Assembly: GCF_003050745.1 (NCBI RefSeq)
Contig: NZ_QAOF01000005.1
Coordinates: forward strand, 62,001-126,000
Source of the DNA: Sphingomonas sp. PP-CE-3G-477
GTDB taxonomy: Bacteria > Pseudomonadota > Alphaproteobacteria > Sphingomonadales > Sphingomonadaceae
Direction of reading: 5' to 3'
Length of the DNA: 64,000 bases
The position numbers were made by a program, and so were the translations under genes. The first letter of the stretch is position 1, and each line of letters starts with the position of its first letter. The notes beneath the pieces were generated by a model, which was not told where the DNA came from, ran no database searches, and was given only the letters and a program-made list of their open reading frames with translations. Positions 37,271 through 46,367 of the stretch are shown one piece after another.

Positions 37271-37654
37271 CTAAGCCGGGCTGAAGGAGCGAACGAGAGC
37301 GAGGCCGCCGAACAGCGCGAGCACGCCCAGCCCAACCGATCCGACAACATAAAGGGCAGCTTGCCCGACTTCGGCTCTCTCCTAATGCAAGGCCGCTTCC
37401 AGCGAGAAGGTCGAGAAGGTCGTGACGCCGTCCAGCCCGCCGGTGGTGAGGAACAATCGCCATCCCGGGCTCGATCCGCTTCGCAACAAGAACCAGCCCC
37501 CCAGCAGACTCATAAGGAATGAGCCGAGCACGTTGATGATGGGCGTTCCGATCGACAGGTCGGGGCCGAACAGGCGCAGGCTGAGGCCGTTCAGCCCATA
37601 CCGCAGCATGCCGTCGGAACCAGCCCCGGCGAACACAATCAGGTATGGCCCCAT
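37271..37654 (-). pseudogene. crcB: crcB/fluc fluoride channel gene with an in-frame amber codon
   Basis: Read on the minus strand the gene has the full length of CrcB (about 127 codons) with GLDGVTTFSTFSLEAA (the Phe-box TTFSTF) intact, but codon 91 is TAG (37382-37384). The second crcB at 46.8 kb has Trp (TLWERGE) where this has an amber stop (ALH-stop-ERAE), a single-base change of TGG. Sequence past the stop is still well conserved in character. The gene would make a truncated, probably dead, channel unless suppressed. Confidence 0.87.
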
Positions 37655-37657
37655 GCC

Positions 37658-38073
37658 TCAGCCAACCAGCTCGGCCGTATCCGCATCTTCCTGGCGCAAG
37701 CCCGCCGGGCTGACCGTCCAATGCTCCAGGTGCTTGTAGACGATGACCTTGTTCGCAAGCAGGTCGCCATGCGCCCGGCAGAAGCCTTCGAGCTGCTCGC
37801 GCTGGCCGATCAGTTCGACACACATGGTGAGGTGTGGATCGGCGATCTCGGCGCCGTTCTCATGCACCGGGCCGTGGTTGCTGTAGCCGTAGTGGGTATA
37901 GTGGGCGACAGCGTTCATGATTCCGTCCGCCTTGGCCTGCGCGACGAGCGTTCGGTCGAGCGGCTTGGCAGCCCAGCGTGAGCGCGTGCCCGGCTTTACC
38001 GCCTTATCGGCTAGCTTCATGTAGATGCGGACCAGCCGATCTCGGTCTGCGACACGTGGTGGGCGTCGGACAT
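37658..38073 (-). pseudogene. DUF190 gene with a frameshift near its start
   Basis: The frame of [11 protein letters not shown]... (38020 to 37658) matches the intact DUF190 at 40.1 kb: GIMNAVAHYTHYGYSNHGPV and DPHLTMCVELIGQRE. The intact gene's first 20 residues ([20 protein letters not shown]) have a counterpart here, [13 protein letters not shown], starting at 38073 in a different frame, joined if one base is restored near 38,032-38,038. A shortened product from ATG 38020 is still possible. Confidence 0.8.
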
Positions 38074-38490
38074 GGATAAGCCTTCCGTGAGGTAAGGAGC
38101 GAACAGGTCTGAAAGGTCGGACACGGGACGGAGCGCGCGCGCATCGCGCAGCGTCAGGTCCGGCGGCAGGGTGCTGCCCGCCCGCTTCGGCACCGCCACC
38201 CGTTGCGACAGGTAGATGCCGTTATGCCCGGAGCAGGCGTAAGCGACGAAACAGGCGACCGCGACCGGCACTGCGGTCTCGGCGCCGAACAGCTCGACGC
38301 CCATGATCGTGCAGGCGAGCGGCGTATTGGCCGCGCCCGCGAACACCGCCACGAAACCGAGCGCGGCAAGGAGGTCGACGGGGACACCGATCGGGCCGGC
38401 GAGCGCATGACCCAGCACCGCGCCGATGAAGAACAGCGGCGTGACCTCGCCGCCCTTGGGCGGCGGCTCTTCGCCTGCTCCGCCGGCCAC
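38017..38490 (-). pseudogene. CLC-F fluoride/proton antiporter, C-terminal fragment
   Basis: Matches the last third of the intact CLC-F at 38.7 kb ([57 protein letters not shown]), but homology ends abruptly at about 38,457 and the remaining N-terminal two thirds are missing. The frame then reads into the DUF190 start. It is the remnant of an inverted second fluoride module. Confidence 0.85.
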
Positions 38491-38589
38491 AGCAATCGGA
38501 TGGCTGCGAGCAACAGTATCGGTCCGTCAGTTATCCTGCCGTTTCGGGCCTGTCATCCGGCAACCATACAGTTTCATTTCTACATCGGA

Positions 38590-38618
38590 TTGACGTTGCC
38601 GCACCGCGGCGACATATA
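38590..38618 (+). promoter_or_regulatory. promoter of the fluoride operon
   Basis: TTGACG (38590-38595), 17 bases, then CATATA (38613-38618). A transcript starting near 38,625 would begin right at the fluoride aptamer, which supports both calls. Confidence 0.75.
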
Positions 38619-38626
38619 GCGGCCGA

Positions 38627-38692
38627 AGGCGATGGATTTCCGCCTGGCTATGTTGGCCGAACCGCCCTCGCAAGGGCCGATGATTCCTACCG
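38627..38692 (+). ncRNA. fluoride riboswitch (crcB motif)
   Basis: The conserved blocks of the crcB RNA are all present in order: GGCGATGGATTTCCGCC, then an optional-looking hairpin TGGCTATGTTGGCCG, then AACCGCCC-TCGCAA-GGGC and CGATGATTCCTACC. The P-stem GCCC/GGGC and the 3' GATGATTCCTAC segment are typical. It sits 28 bases before the CLC-F start, in line with control of a fluoride exporter. Binding of fluoride should raise expression of the operon. The expression platform was not resolved. Confidence 0.9.
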
Positions 38693-38719
38693 GGCGCCGC
38701 AAGGCAGCAAGGAGGAATT

Positions 38720-40120
38720 GTGCGCGCGACGTTTCGCAATCTCTATAACGAATTAAATTTGGCCGCTTTTTTTCGCGATCGCCATGACCATGCCCTGTCG
38801 GTGTTGCGCTGGACGCTGATCCTCGTGCCGATGGCGGCGCTGGTGGGAACACTCTGCGCGGCTTTCCTCTGGAGCCTCGACGCCGCGACACAGGCGCGGT
38901 TCGACTATCCCTGGCTGCTTTACCTCCTGCCCTTAGGCGGAGCGGCGGTCGCGTTGCTCTATCACCTGACCGGCCGTTCGGTCGAAGCGGGCAATAATCT
39001 CATCGTCGAGCAGATACACGAGCCCGGAGGCGGCGTTCCGCTGCGCATGGCACCGTTGGTCTTCATCGGCACGATCGCCACTCATCTCTTTGGCGGTTCC
39101 GCAGGGCGTGAGGGCACTGCGGTCCAGCTCGGCGGCAGTCTCGCCAGCGCCGTTGCCGGCCTCTTCCGGCTCGATCCTGCCAGCGTCCGCATTCTGCTTA
39201 TGGCAGGTGTCGCAGCCGGCTTCGGTGCGGTCTTCGGGACCCCGCTCGCCGGGGCGGTGTTCGCACTCGAGGTGCTGGCCGTCGGACGTATCGAATACGG
39301 CGGCATCATCCCCTGTCTGCTAGCCGCGCTGGTCGGCGACTGGGCATGTCACGCCTGGGGCATCCATCATACGCCTTACCACATCACCTATGTGGCCTCC
39401 GCGAGCGGTGCCTTGTTCGTCGAGCCGGTGTTGCTCTTCAAGGCGGCAATAGCCGGCGTAGCGTTTGGTCTCGCCGGACTTGTGTTTGCAGAAGCCAACC
39501 ACGCCTTCGGCGGAGTTTTGAAGCGCCATATCCCTTACGGCCCTGCGCGTGCGGCGCTGGGCGGGGTGCTGGTCATCGCGCTGGTCTGGATCGTTGGTAC
39601 ACGCGCTTATCTCGGCCTAGGCGTATGGTCGGCCATTCCCGGTGATCCCACGATCGCCGGCTTTTTCACCGGCCCTGCCGATCGGTGGAGCTGGGCGCTC
39701 AAGATGCTGTTCACGGTCGTGACGCTTAGCGCCGGCTTCAAGGGCGGCGAGGTGACCCCACTATTTTTCATCGGCGCAGCGCTCGGTAATGCGCTCGGTT
39801 GGCTGCTTGGCGCACCGCTCGATCTGTTCGCGGGACTAGGCTTCATTGCGGTGTTCGCTGGCGCGGCCAATACGCCGCTCGCCTGCACGATCATGGGGAT
39901 CGAGCTGTTCGGAGCGGCCCACGCCGTCCCAATCGCAGTCGCTTGTTTCATCGCCTACATCTGCTCGGGCCATAACGGCATCTACCTGTCGCAGCGGATC
40001 GCGGTGCCAAAGCGCGCGTCTCGCGCGCATACCGGGGCTGCGACCCTGCGCGATGCTCGTGCGTCACGGCGCGGCCCCCGTCCATCCCCGACCCCCGTCA
40101 TCACCAAGGAGCATGACTGA
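38720..40120 (+). CDS. CLC-F type fluoride/proton antiporter
   Basis: A 466-residue CLC protein. The F-subtype marks are GNNLIVEQ where chloride CLCs have GSGIP, and the gating glutamate in [14 protein letters not shown]. Other CLC elements are [28 protein letters not shown] and [15 protein letters not shown]. It lies directly after a fluoride riboswitch, which supports fluoride as the substrate. GTG 38720 follows AAGGAGGAATT. The stop overlaps the DUF190 start (TGATG). Confidence 0.93.
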   Translation: MRATFRNLYNELNLAAFFRDRHDHALSVLRWTLILVPMAALVGTLCAAFLWSLDAATQARFDYPWLLYLLPLGGAAVALLYHLTGRSVEAGNNLIVEQIHEPGGGVPLRMAPLVFIGTIATHLFGGSAGREGTAVQLGGSLASAVAGLFRLDPASVRILLMAGVAAGFGAVFGTPLAGAVFALEVLAVGRIEYGGIIPCLLAALVGDWACHAWGIHHTPYHITYVASASGALFVEPVLLFKAAIAGVAFGLAGLVFAEANHAFGGVLKRHIPYGPARAALGGVLVIALVWIVGTRAYLGLGVWSAIPGDPTIAGFFTGPADRWSWALKMLFTVVTLSAGFKGGEVTPLFFIGAALGNALGWLLGAPLDLFAGLGFIAVFAGAANTPLACTIMGIELFGAAHAVPIAVACFIAYICSGHNGIYLSQRIAVPKRASRAHTGAATLRDARASRRGPRPSPTPVITKEHD

Positions 40121-40542
40121 TGTCTCAACAGCATAAGGTGACGCCGAGCGAGATCGGTATGATCCGCATCTATCTAAAGCCATCCGACAAGATCGCGACC
40201 GGATCGCGCAGCTTCTGGTCGCGCAAGCCGCTCTACCGTGAGCTTGTCGCGCAAGCGAAGCGCGACGGCATCATGAACGCGGTCGCTCACAACACGCACT
40301 ACGGCTACAGCAATCACGGCCCGGTGCGCGAAAATGGTTCCGAAATCGCCGATCCGCACCTGACCATGTGTGTCGAGTTGATCGGGCAGCGCCACGAACT
40401 GGAACGCTTCTGCGAAGCACATGGCGAGATCCTTGGTGGCAAGGTTATCGTCTACAAGCATCTCGAACACTGGAGCATTGGCTCTGCCGGTATCCGTCAC
40501 GAAGATGCCGCGCCCGCGATCCTCGCGGCAGAGCCGGAGTGA
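40120..40542 (+). CDS. DUF190 protein of the fluoride operon
   Basis: A 140-residue DUF190/PII-like protein. It has GIMNAVAHNTHYGYSNHGP and DPHLTMCVELIGQRHELERF, with HLEHWSI near the C-terminus. The family often adjoins crcB and CLC-F genes, so a role in fluoride response is plausible, perhaps as a regulatory or binding subunit. It overlaps the CLC-F stop by one base. A decayed paralogue lies at 37.7-38.1 kb. Confidence 0.87.
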   Translation: MSQQHKVTPSEIGMIRIYLKPSDKIATGSRSFWSRKPLYRELVAQAKRDGIMNAVAHNTHYGYSNHGPVRENGSEIADPHLTMCVELIGQRHELERFCEAHGEILGGKVIVYKHLEHWSIGSAGIRHEDAAPAILAAEPE

Positions 40543-40550
40543 GCGCGAGG

Positions 40551-40988
40551 ATGAGAAGCACCGCTTCAGCGTCCTGGCTCGTCTGGGCATTGGGCTCCGC
40601 CGGCTTCGCCGCGATGACCGCGATTTTCGCGAAGATCGGCGTCGAAGGGATCGACTCCGATTTGGCCACGCTCTTTCGGACGCTGGTGATAGTTGCCGTG
40701 CTGACCATCCTTCTTGCGGTCACGGGCAAATTTCAGCCACTCGATGCGATCAGTCCGCGAAGCTGGCTGTTCCTTGCCCTTTCGGGCCTTGCGACGGGTG
40801 CCTCCTGGATTTGCTACTTCCGCGCCTTGAAGATCGGCGATGCCGCCCGCGTCGCACCGATCGATAAGCTGAGCGTCGTCCTCGTCGCGGTGCTCGGCGT
40901 GGCGTTTCTCGGTGAGCATCTTTCCACCCGCGGCTGGCTTGGGATCGTCCTGATCGGTGCGGGAGCCGTGCTCGTCGCCCTTGCCTGA
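40551..40988 (+). CDS. half-size EamA-type membrane transporter
   Basis: A 145-residue membrane protein with five predicted helices. GLATGASWICYFRALKIGDAA and VAPIDKLSVVLVAVLGVAFLGE are typical for the EamA/DMT fold, present here as a single repeat instead of two. Such proteins act as dimers. Substrate unknown; the place in the operon suggests anion or metabolite handling during fluoride stress. ATG 40551 is chosen; GTG 40539, overlapping the DUF190 stop, is an alternative. Confidence 0.78.
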   Translation: MRSTASASWLVWALGSAGFAAMTAIFAKIGVEGIDSDLATLFRTLVIVAVLTILLAVTGKFQPLDAISPRSWLFLALSGLATGASWICYFRALKIGDAARVAPIDKLSVVLVAVLGVAFLGEHLSTRGWLGIVLIGAGAVLVALA

Positions 40989-41010
40989 ACCTCGAAACCG
41001 GAACCCAACG

Positions 41011-42867
41011 ATGCGCCTCCTTGCGACACTCTCTGCGACCCTGGTCCTCACGGTCTCGCCCACGGTTCAGGCGCGCACGCCAAAGCGCCACCCGGCGCCC
41101 CACAATGTCATTCTTGTCGTGATCGACGGCCTGCGAGGCAAGATCGTCACATCCCAGAGCGCGCCGACGCTCGCGCAATTGCGGGACACCGGCACCTATT
41201 TTTCCAACAGCCACTCGGTCTTCCCGACGTTCACCACCGCCAATGCGTCGGCGCTCGCAACCGGTCACCAGCTCGGCGACACCGGAGACTTCAGCAACAC
41301 GATATGGACTCGTGCGCCGATTGCTGCAGCTGCCGGCAGCGTGACGCCCTTCCTCGAGAACGATGCTGTTCTGGGCGAGGTCGACGAGCATTTCGGGGGC
41401 AATTACCTCAACGAGACCACCGTTCTCGAAGCGGCGCGGCAAGCAGGGTACGGCACGGCCGCGATCGGCAAGCTCGGTCCCGCATTGATCCAGGACCATC
41501 GTGCACGCGACGGAGCCACCACACTCATCATCGACGATTCAACCGGGCGTCCCGGCGGGATTCCGCTGTCTGCCGACGTTGCCGCTCGCCTCACGCAGGC
41601 AGGGCTTGCGCTGCAAGCACCGGACCGCGGCAGTAACGGACGGTCCGGGGATGCCCGAATCCCCGGAACGACGAGTGCCAACCGCGTGCAGCAGGACTAT
41701 CTCATCGACGTCGCGACCCGGGTCGCTTTGCCGGTCTTCCGAAAGCAGCACCGGCCGTTCGCCATGGTGTTCTGGTCGCGCGATCCCGATGGCACGCAGC
41801 ACAATCAGGGCGACAGCCTCAATCAGCTGACGCCGGGCATCAACGGTCCCACGACCTTCGCCGCGATCCGCAATGCCGACTATGATCTAGCGAAGCTGCG
41901 CGCAGCACTCGATCGCTTGGGTCTTGCGAAGACGACCGACATCATCGTCACGTCGGATCACGGCTTCTCTACGATCTCCAAAGAAAGCCGGACCAGCTCC
42001 GCAGCACGCGGGCGCTATGTCGATGTTCCCGAAGGTTTCCTACCGCCCGGCTTCCTTGCGCTTGATCTGGCGTCCGCCTTGAACATGCCCGTATTCGATC
42101 CAGAAGCGGGCAACACGCGGGTCGCGGACGGCAAGCATCCGAGCCGCGGCAACGCGGTGCTCGGTGCCGATGCGACGAGACCTGACGTAGTGGTGGCGGC
42201 AAATGGCGGGTCCGACCTCCTCTATCTACCGACCCGCGATCCTGCCCTAGCGGCACGGGTCGTTTCCGCACTGCTGGATCAGGACTATGTCAGCGGTATC
42301 TTCGTCGATGACCGCCTGGGAGCAATCGCCGGAACACTGCCGCTTTCCGCGATCAATTTGAAGGGCGAGGCACTCCCGCCGGTGCCGTCGATCGTCGTCA
42401 ACTTCCGATCCGCCAACACCGGGTGTGCGATTGCGACAAACTGCCAGATCGAAGTCTCCGATACGACCCTCCAGCAGGGGCAGGGCATGCACGGCAGCTT
42501 CGGCCGCGGTGACACATTGAACTTTACCGCAGCGACCGGCCCGGACTTCAAGCGCGGCTTTGTCGATCCAGCACCGGTCAGCAATGTCGACGTGGGCCGC
42601 ACCATGATGGCATTGCTGAATCTCCTCCCCACCCCGCGCGGCCATCTGACCGGCCGGGTACTGCGCGAGGCGATGCCGGGTGGAACGGTGCCGCGCTACG
42701 AGGGTCGCGAAGAGCGCTCGCAGCCTGCTGCCAACGGCCTCGCGACCGTCCTGCAATATCAGCAGCTGGGCGGCATCCGCTATCTCGATGCCGGCGGCTT
42801 CCCCGATCGGACGCTCGGTATAGGAACAGCATCCGTCCCATCGGGTGAAAAGGCGATGCGGCGATGA
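41011..42867 (+). CDS. secreted alkaline phosphatase/NPP-family hydrolase
   Basis: A 618-residue protein with a signal peptide (LLATLSATLVLTVSPTVQA). The alkaline phosphatase superfamily shows through ILVVIDGLRG (first metal Asp), the nucleophile region VFPTFTTANASALATG with Thr, and IIVTSDHGFS (metal Asp/His). It resembles nucleotide pyrophosphatase/phosphodiesterases. Its place between CLC-F and the PGM gene suggests a part in phosphate or acyl ester metabolism under fluoride; the true substrate is not known. ATG 41011 gives the signal peptide. It overlaps the next start by four bases. Confidence 0.8.
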   Translation: MRLLATLSATLVLTVSPTVQARTPKRHPAPHNVILVVIDGLRGKIVTSQSAPTLAQLRDTGTYFSNSHSVFPTFTTANASALATGHQLGDTGDFSNTIWTRAPIAAAAGSVTPFLENDAVLGEVDEHFGGNYLNETTVLEAARQAGYGTAAIGKLGPALIQDHRARDGATTLIIDDSTGRPGGIPLSADVAARLTQAGLALQAPDRGSNGRSGDARIPGTTSANRVQQDYLIDVATRVALPVFRKQHRPFAMVFWSRDPDGTQHNQGDSLNQLTPGINGPTTFAAIRNADYDLAKLRAALDRLGLAKTTDIIVTSDHGFSTISKESRTSSAARGRYVDVPEGFLPPGFLALDLASALNMPVFDPEAGNTRVADGKHPSRGNAVLGADATRPDVVVAANGGSDLLYLPTRDPALAARVVSALLDQDYVSGIFVDDRLGAIAGTLPLSAINLKGEALPPVPSIVVNFRSANTGCAIATNCQIEVSDTTLQQGQGMHGSFGRGDTLNFTAATGPDFKRGFVDPAPVSNVDVGRTMMALLNLLPTPRGHLTGRVLREAMPGGTVPRYEGREERSQPAANGLATVLQYQQLGGIRYLDAGGFPDRTLGIGTASVPSGEKAMRR

Positions 42868-43442
42868 ACCGGCTCCCACAGATTTGGCTCGTCCGTCACG
42901 GTGAAACCGCTTGGAGCGTTTCGCGGCAGCATACGGGACGGACTGACATCTCGCTGACCGAGGCAGGAGAAGCCGCGGCGAAACGAATAGCCGAACGTCT
43001 GCCAAGCTTGGACTTTACCGCCGTCTGGTCGAGCCCTTCGATACGGGCGCGCCGGACCGGGGAATTGACCGGTTTCGCGACCCGCCTGGTGCCTGCCGAC
43101 GATCTCGCGGAATGGGATTACGCCGCCTACGAGGGACGAACCAGGAAGGAGATCCTCGCCGACCGCCCGGACTGGAACCTGTTCCGCGACGGCTGCCCGC
43201 AAGGAGAGACTCCGGAGGCGGTCGCAGCCCGAGCCGATCGCGTCATCGCATCGCTGCGTGGGCGCAACGCCGATGTCCTGATCTTCTCGAGCGCTCATAT
43301 TCTCCGCGTGCTGACAGCGCGCTGGCTCGGCTTACCCGTCGGGGCCGCTGCCTATTTCCTGCTCGATACGGCCAGCATCAGCGTCCTCGGGTACGAACAT
43401 GATGGCGACGAGCCGGTCATTCGGTCGTGGAACCAGTCATGA
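42864..43442 (+). CDS. histidine phosphatase (phosphoglycerate mutase-like)
   Basis: A 192-residue member of the histidine phosphatase family. It has WLVRHGETAWSVSRQHTG (catalytic RHGE) and IFSSAHILRVLTARWLG (second His). It is shorter than true dPGM and could be a sugar-phosphatase or cofactor-dependent mutase. ATG 42864 overlaps the previous stop (ATGA). Fluoride islands often carry mutases together with enolase. Confidence 0.83.
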   Translation: MNRLPQIWLVRHGETAWSVSRQHTGRTDISLTEAGEAAAKRIAERLPSLDFTAVWSSPSIRARRTGELTGFATRLVPADDLAEWDYAAYEGRTRKEILADRPDWNLFRDGCPQGETPEAVAARADRVIASLRGRNADVLIFSSAHILRVLTARWLGLPVGAAAYFLLDTASISVLGYEHDGDEPVIRSWNQS

Positions 43443-43602
43443 TGCGCCTTGTGACGCGGTACTTCGCGTATCCAAATGAGGGTGCCTGGATGGGATGGGC
43501 GGGGAAGAGCCATCCTGCGCCGTCGCAAGGGTTCAAACGATCCGGTGCCCAGCATTCCGGAAACTTCACACACGCCTTCACCCCCGCCCGGGAGACGATG
43601 CC

Positions 43603-44418
43603 ATGAGACTGCTTGCCGTGATTGTCGGTGCCGACAGCGCTGCCGCCTGCCTCGATGCGGCGGTTCTCGCCGCCAGATCTCTTGGCGAGTCATCGATCGA
43701 GGCCCTCAATGTTGTCGTCGATCCCGAGCAGATCGCGGTTGCGAGCGAGGAGATCGACTTTCAACGCCTACGCGCGCGCGACGAGGGGACAGCCCAAGAG
43801 CGCGCGGATGCGGCGCGGGCCGCCTTCGTTGCCTGGACCGCAGCTACCAGCGATGACACACCCGAGGTCGCCTGGCGCTCGATCGTCGGCACCGAAGAAG
43901 CGACGGTCAAACAGGAGGCGGCAAATGTCGATGCGCTGATCGTCATCGCGCGCGAGCAGACGATGGACGGCGGCGACGCCCTGCACGCCGCAATTTTTTC
44001 GACCGACAAGCCCGTCCTCATCGTCCCGGCTGGGTGGAGAGCCGGCGCGCGAACCGGCTTCGAGCACATGGCCGTCGGGCTCAGCGACAGTGACACGGCG
44101 TGCCACGCCATTGAGGAGGCAGCCCCGTGGCTTCGTGTCGCCAAGCGTGTCACGGCAATCCGCATCGGTGAAGAAACCGATCCGGCGCTGGGCTTGGAAG
44201 CCTTGCTCGACGAAATCTGTGTTCGTCACGAATTGCATGTGGTGCCGCGCTCCAGCGAGAATCTGGGTGCCCAGCTCGTCGCCGAAGCGAAAGCGATCGG
44301 CGCCGAGCTTCTCGTGACCGGCGCCTATCGGCACAACCAGATCATCGAGTGGTTCATGGGCGGCACGACGCGCCACATCCTCGCCGCTGCCGATATACCC
44401 CTGCTGATGGCGCACTGA
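43603..44418 (+). CDS. tandem universal stress protein (UspA) family
   Basis: A 271-residue protein of two Usp domains. The first is MRLLAVIVGADSAAACLDAA to about 140, and the second starts with FEHMAVGLSDSDTACHAIEE and ends with the nucleotide-binding signature LVTGAYRHNQIIEWFMGGTT. Such proteins bind ATP or sense stress. Usp genes recur in fluoride-resistance clusters. ATG 43603 follows GGGAGACG. The 160 bases before it hold no gene and no recognised riboswitch. Confidence 0.85.
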   Translation: MRLLAVIVGADSAAACLDAAVLAARSLGESSIEALNVVVDPEQIAVASEEIDFQRLRARDEGTAQERADAARAAFVAWTAATSDDTPEVAWRSIVGTEEATVKQEAANVDALIVIAREQTMDGGDALHAAIFSTDKPVLIVPAGWRAGARTGFEHMAVGLSDSDTACHAIEEAAPWLRVAKRVTAIRIGEETDPALGLEALLDEICVRHELHVVPRSSENLGAQLVAEAKAIGAELLVTGAYRHNQIIEWFMGGTTRHILAAADIPLLMAH

Positions 44419-44427
44419 GGGGTGACG

Positions 44428-45051
44428 ATGCTCCCGCACGCGCGTCTGGTCCTCGTTCGACACGGCGAAAGCGAAGCCAACGCAGCCAACCGATTTACTG
44501 GTTCTGCGGATCCGGCGCTAACGCCTCTGGGGCACCGTCAGGCCGAGGCGATCGCACACCGCCTGATCGCGCAAGGCATTCGGCCTGCACGGATTTTCCG
44601 CTCTACCCTTCGGCGTTGCGCGGACACGACGGCTATCGTCACTGCCGTGATGGGGGCACCAGATGTCCCTATCACGGTAGACCGGTCGCTCAACGAGCGC
44701 GATTACGGTGCGCTCACTGGTCTCAACAAGACCGAGGCGTCGGATCGCTACGGTAAAGATCAGGTCCGCCAATGGCGACGCTCCTATGCGGCTGCCCCGC
44801 CACACGGCGAGAGCCTGCGCGACACCGTCGCGCGCGTGCTCGCCTATTACGTTCGGACGATGCTGCCTGCCGTGATGAGTGGCGGCACGACACTCGTCGT
44901 CTCCCACGGCAACGCGTTGCGGGCGCTGGTTATGGCGCTCGACGGCCTTGATGCCGCCCGGGTCGAGACCCTCGATATCCCGACCGGAGGCGCGATCCTC
45001 TACGATTTCAGTTACACGACCGCGATCATCGGTCGCGCTATCCTTCAGTGA
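44428..45051 (+). CDS. gpmA: 2,3-bisphosphoglycerate-dependent phosphoglycerate mutase
   Basis: Glycolytic enzyme that interconverts 3- and 2-phosphoglycerate. The 207-residue product has LVLVRHGESEAN, FTGSADPALTPLG, LNERDYGALTGLNK and VVSHGNALRALVM, all of the dPGM family. It supplies a second copy beside the enolase, which fluoride inhibits. ATG 44428, 5 bases after GGGG, is preferred to GTG 44422. Confidence 0.9.
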   Translation: MLPHARLVLVRHGESEANAANRFTGSADPALTPLGHRQAEAIAHRLIAQGIRPARIFRSTLRRCADTTAIVTAVMGAPDVPITVDRSLNERDYGALTGLNKTEASDRYGKDQVRQWRRSYAAAPPHGESLRDTVARVLAYYVRTMLPAVMSGGTTLVVSHGNALRALVMALDGLDAARVETLDIPTGGAILYDFSYTTAIIGRAILQ

Positions 45052-45065
45052 CAAGGACTCCGACC

Positions 45066-46367
45066 ATGCCGGCCAGCAGCCACATCACCAGCCTCCGTGC
45101 CCTCGAGATCCTCGACTCCCGAGGCTATCCGACTTTGTCCGTCACCGTGACCTTGGACAACGGCATCACAGCATCGGCATCGGTGCCGTCGGGTGCGTCG
45201 ACAGGCGCACATGAGGCCGTCGAGCTCCGCGACAACAACCCCGATCGTTTCGCCGGAAAGGGTGTTCGGCAAGCCCTGCAGAACGTCGAAGGCGAGATCG
45301 GCAGCGCGATCATCGGAATGGATGTCTGCGCGCAGCCGGACATCGACCGGGTGATGATCGAACGCGATGCCACGCCGAACAAGGCGCGGCTTGGCGGCAA
45401 TGCGATTCTGGGTGTTTCGATGGCGGTCGCGCGCGCCGCATCATCGGTGCTCGCGCAGCCGCTTTACGAGACGCTCGCCGGTACGACCGACTACCTCCTT
45501 CCGATGCCGTGCATGAACGTCCTGAATGGTGGCAAGCATGCCGATAGCAGCCTCGACTTTCAGGAATTCATGATCGTTCCGGTGGGAGCCTCCAGCTTCG
45601 CCGAAGCGATGCGCTATGGTGCGGAAACCTATGCCGCATTGCGCGACCTCCTCCATGGTCGCGGCCTCAAGACGGCAGTCGGCGACGAAGGCGGATTTGC
45701 CCCGAACCTCAAAAGCAACGAGGCCGCCTGCGAGTTGATCGTCGATGCGATCGAAGCCGCGGGTTATCGACCGGGTACAGACATCGCCATCGCGCTCGAT
45801 CCAGCCGCATCGTCCTTATCGGATGGGGAGCAATACGATCTTGCGCGGTCGGGAACGGGCCTGCTCGACCGCGCAGGCTTGCTCGCGCTCTACGGGCGCT
45901 GGATCGATGCGTATCCGATCGTTTCGATCGAGGACGGGTTCGGTGAGGAGGACTGGCAAGGGTTCATCGACCAGACCGTAAGCCAGGGTAGCCGGATCCA
46001 GATCGTCGGCGACGATCTCCTGGTCACCAATCCCCGGATCATCCGGGAAGGCATCGCTCGAAAAGCTGCCAACGCAGCCCTCATCAAACCCAATCAGATC
46101 GGCACCGTCACGGAGACGATCGAGGCGGTTCGCATCTGCCACGCTGCGGGATGGGGAACGATGGTGTCGCACCGGTCGGGCGAGACCACGGACGCCTTTA
46201 TCGCCGATCTCGCGGTTGCGGTCGGCGCCGGGCAAATCAAATCCGGCGCACCCTGCCGGGGTGAGCGTTTGGCCAAATACAACCGACTGATCGAGATCGA
46301 AGCCGAGCTCGGCGCCAAAGCACGTTTCACCAATCCCTTCGTGTCGCGACCGAAGCCCCGGACGTGA
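45066..46367 (+). CDS. eno: enolase, accessory copy in the fluoride island
   Basis: Dehydrates 2-phosphoglycerate to PEP and is the classic target of fluoride (as a fluorophosphate-Mg complex). The 433-residue product keeps all catalytic residues by motif: NGGKHADSSLDFQEFM, VGDEGGFAPN, ALDPAAS, SIEDGFGEEDW, LIKPNQIGT and MVSHRSGETTD. ATG 45066 follows AAGGA. Co-encoding with gpmA and CrcB suggests it keeps glycolysis going under fluoride, either through dosage or lower sensitivity. Its stop overlaps the UppP-like start. Confidence 0.93.
   Translation: MPASSHITSLRALEILDSRGYPTLSVTVTLDNGITASASVPSGASTGAHEAVELRDNNPDRFAGKGVRQALQNVEGEIGSAIIGMDVCAQPDIDRVMIERDATPNKARLGGNAILGVSMAVARAASSVLAQPLYETLAGTTDYLLPMPCMNVLNGGKHADSSLDFQEFMIVPVGASSFAEAMRYGAETYAALRDLLHGRGLKTAVGDEGGFAPNLKSNEAACELIVDAIEAAGYRPGTDIAIALDPAASSLSDGEQYDLARSGTGLLDRAGLLALYGRWIDAYPIVSIEDGFGEEDWQGFIDQTVSQGSRIQIVGDDLLVTNPRIIREGIARKAANAALIKPNQIGTVTETIEAVRICHAAGWGTMVSHRSGETTDAFIADLAVAVGAGQIKSGAPCRGERLAKYNRLIEIEAELGAKARFTNPFVSRPKPRT

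Noticed and set aside
43443..43602. Possible second fluoride riboswitch before the UspA gene (GGATGGGATGGGCGGGG and nearby GC hairpins).
   Set aside because: The order and content of the conserved crcB blocks do not fit; the GATGATTCCTAC-type 3' segment is missing.
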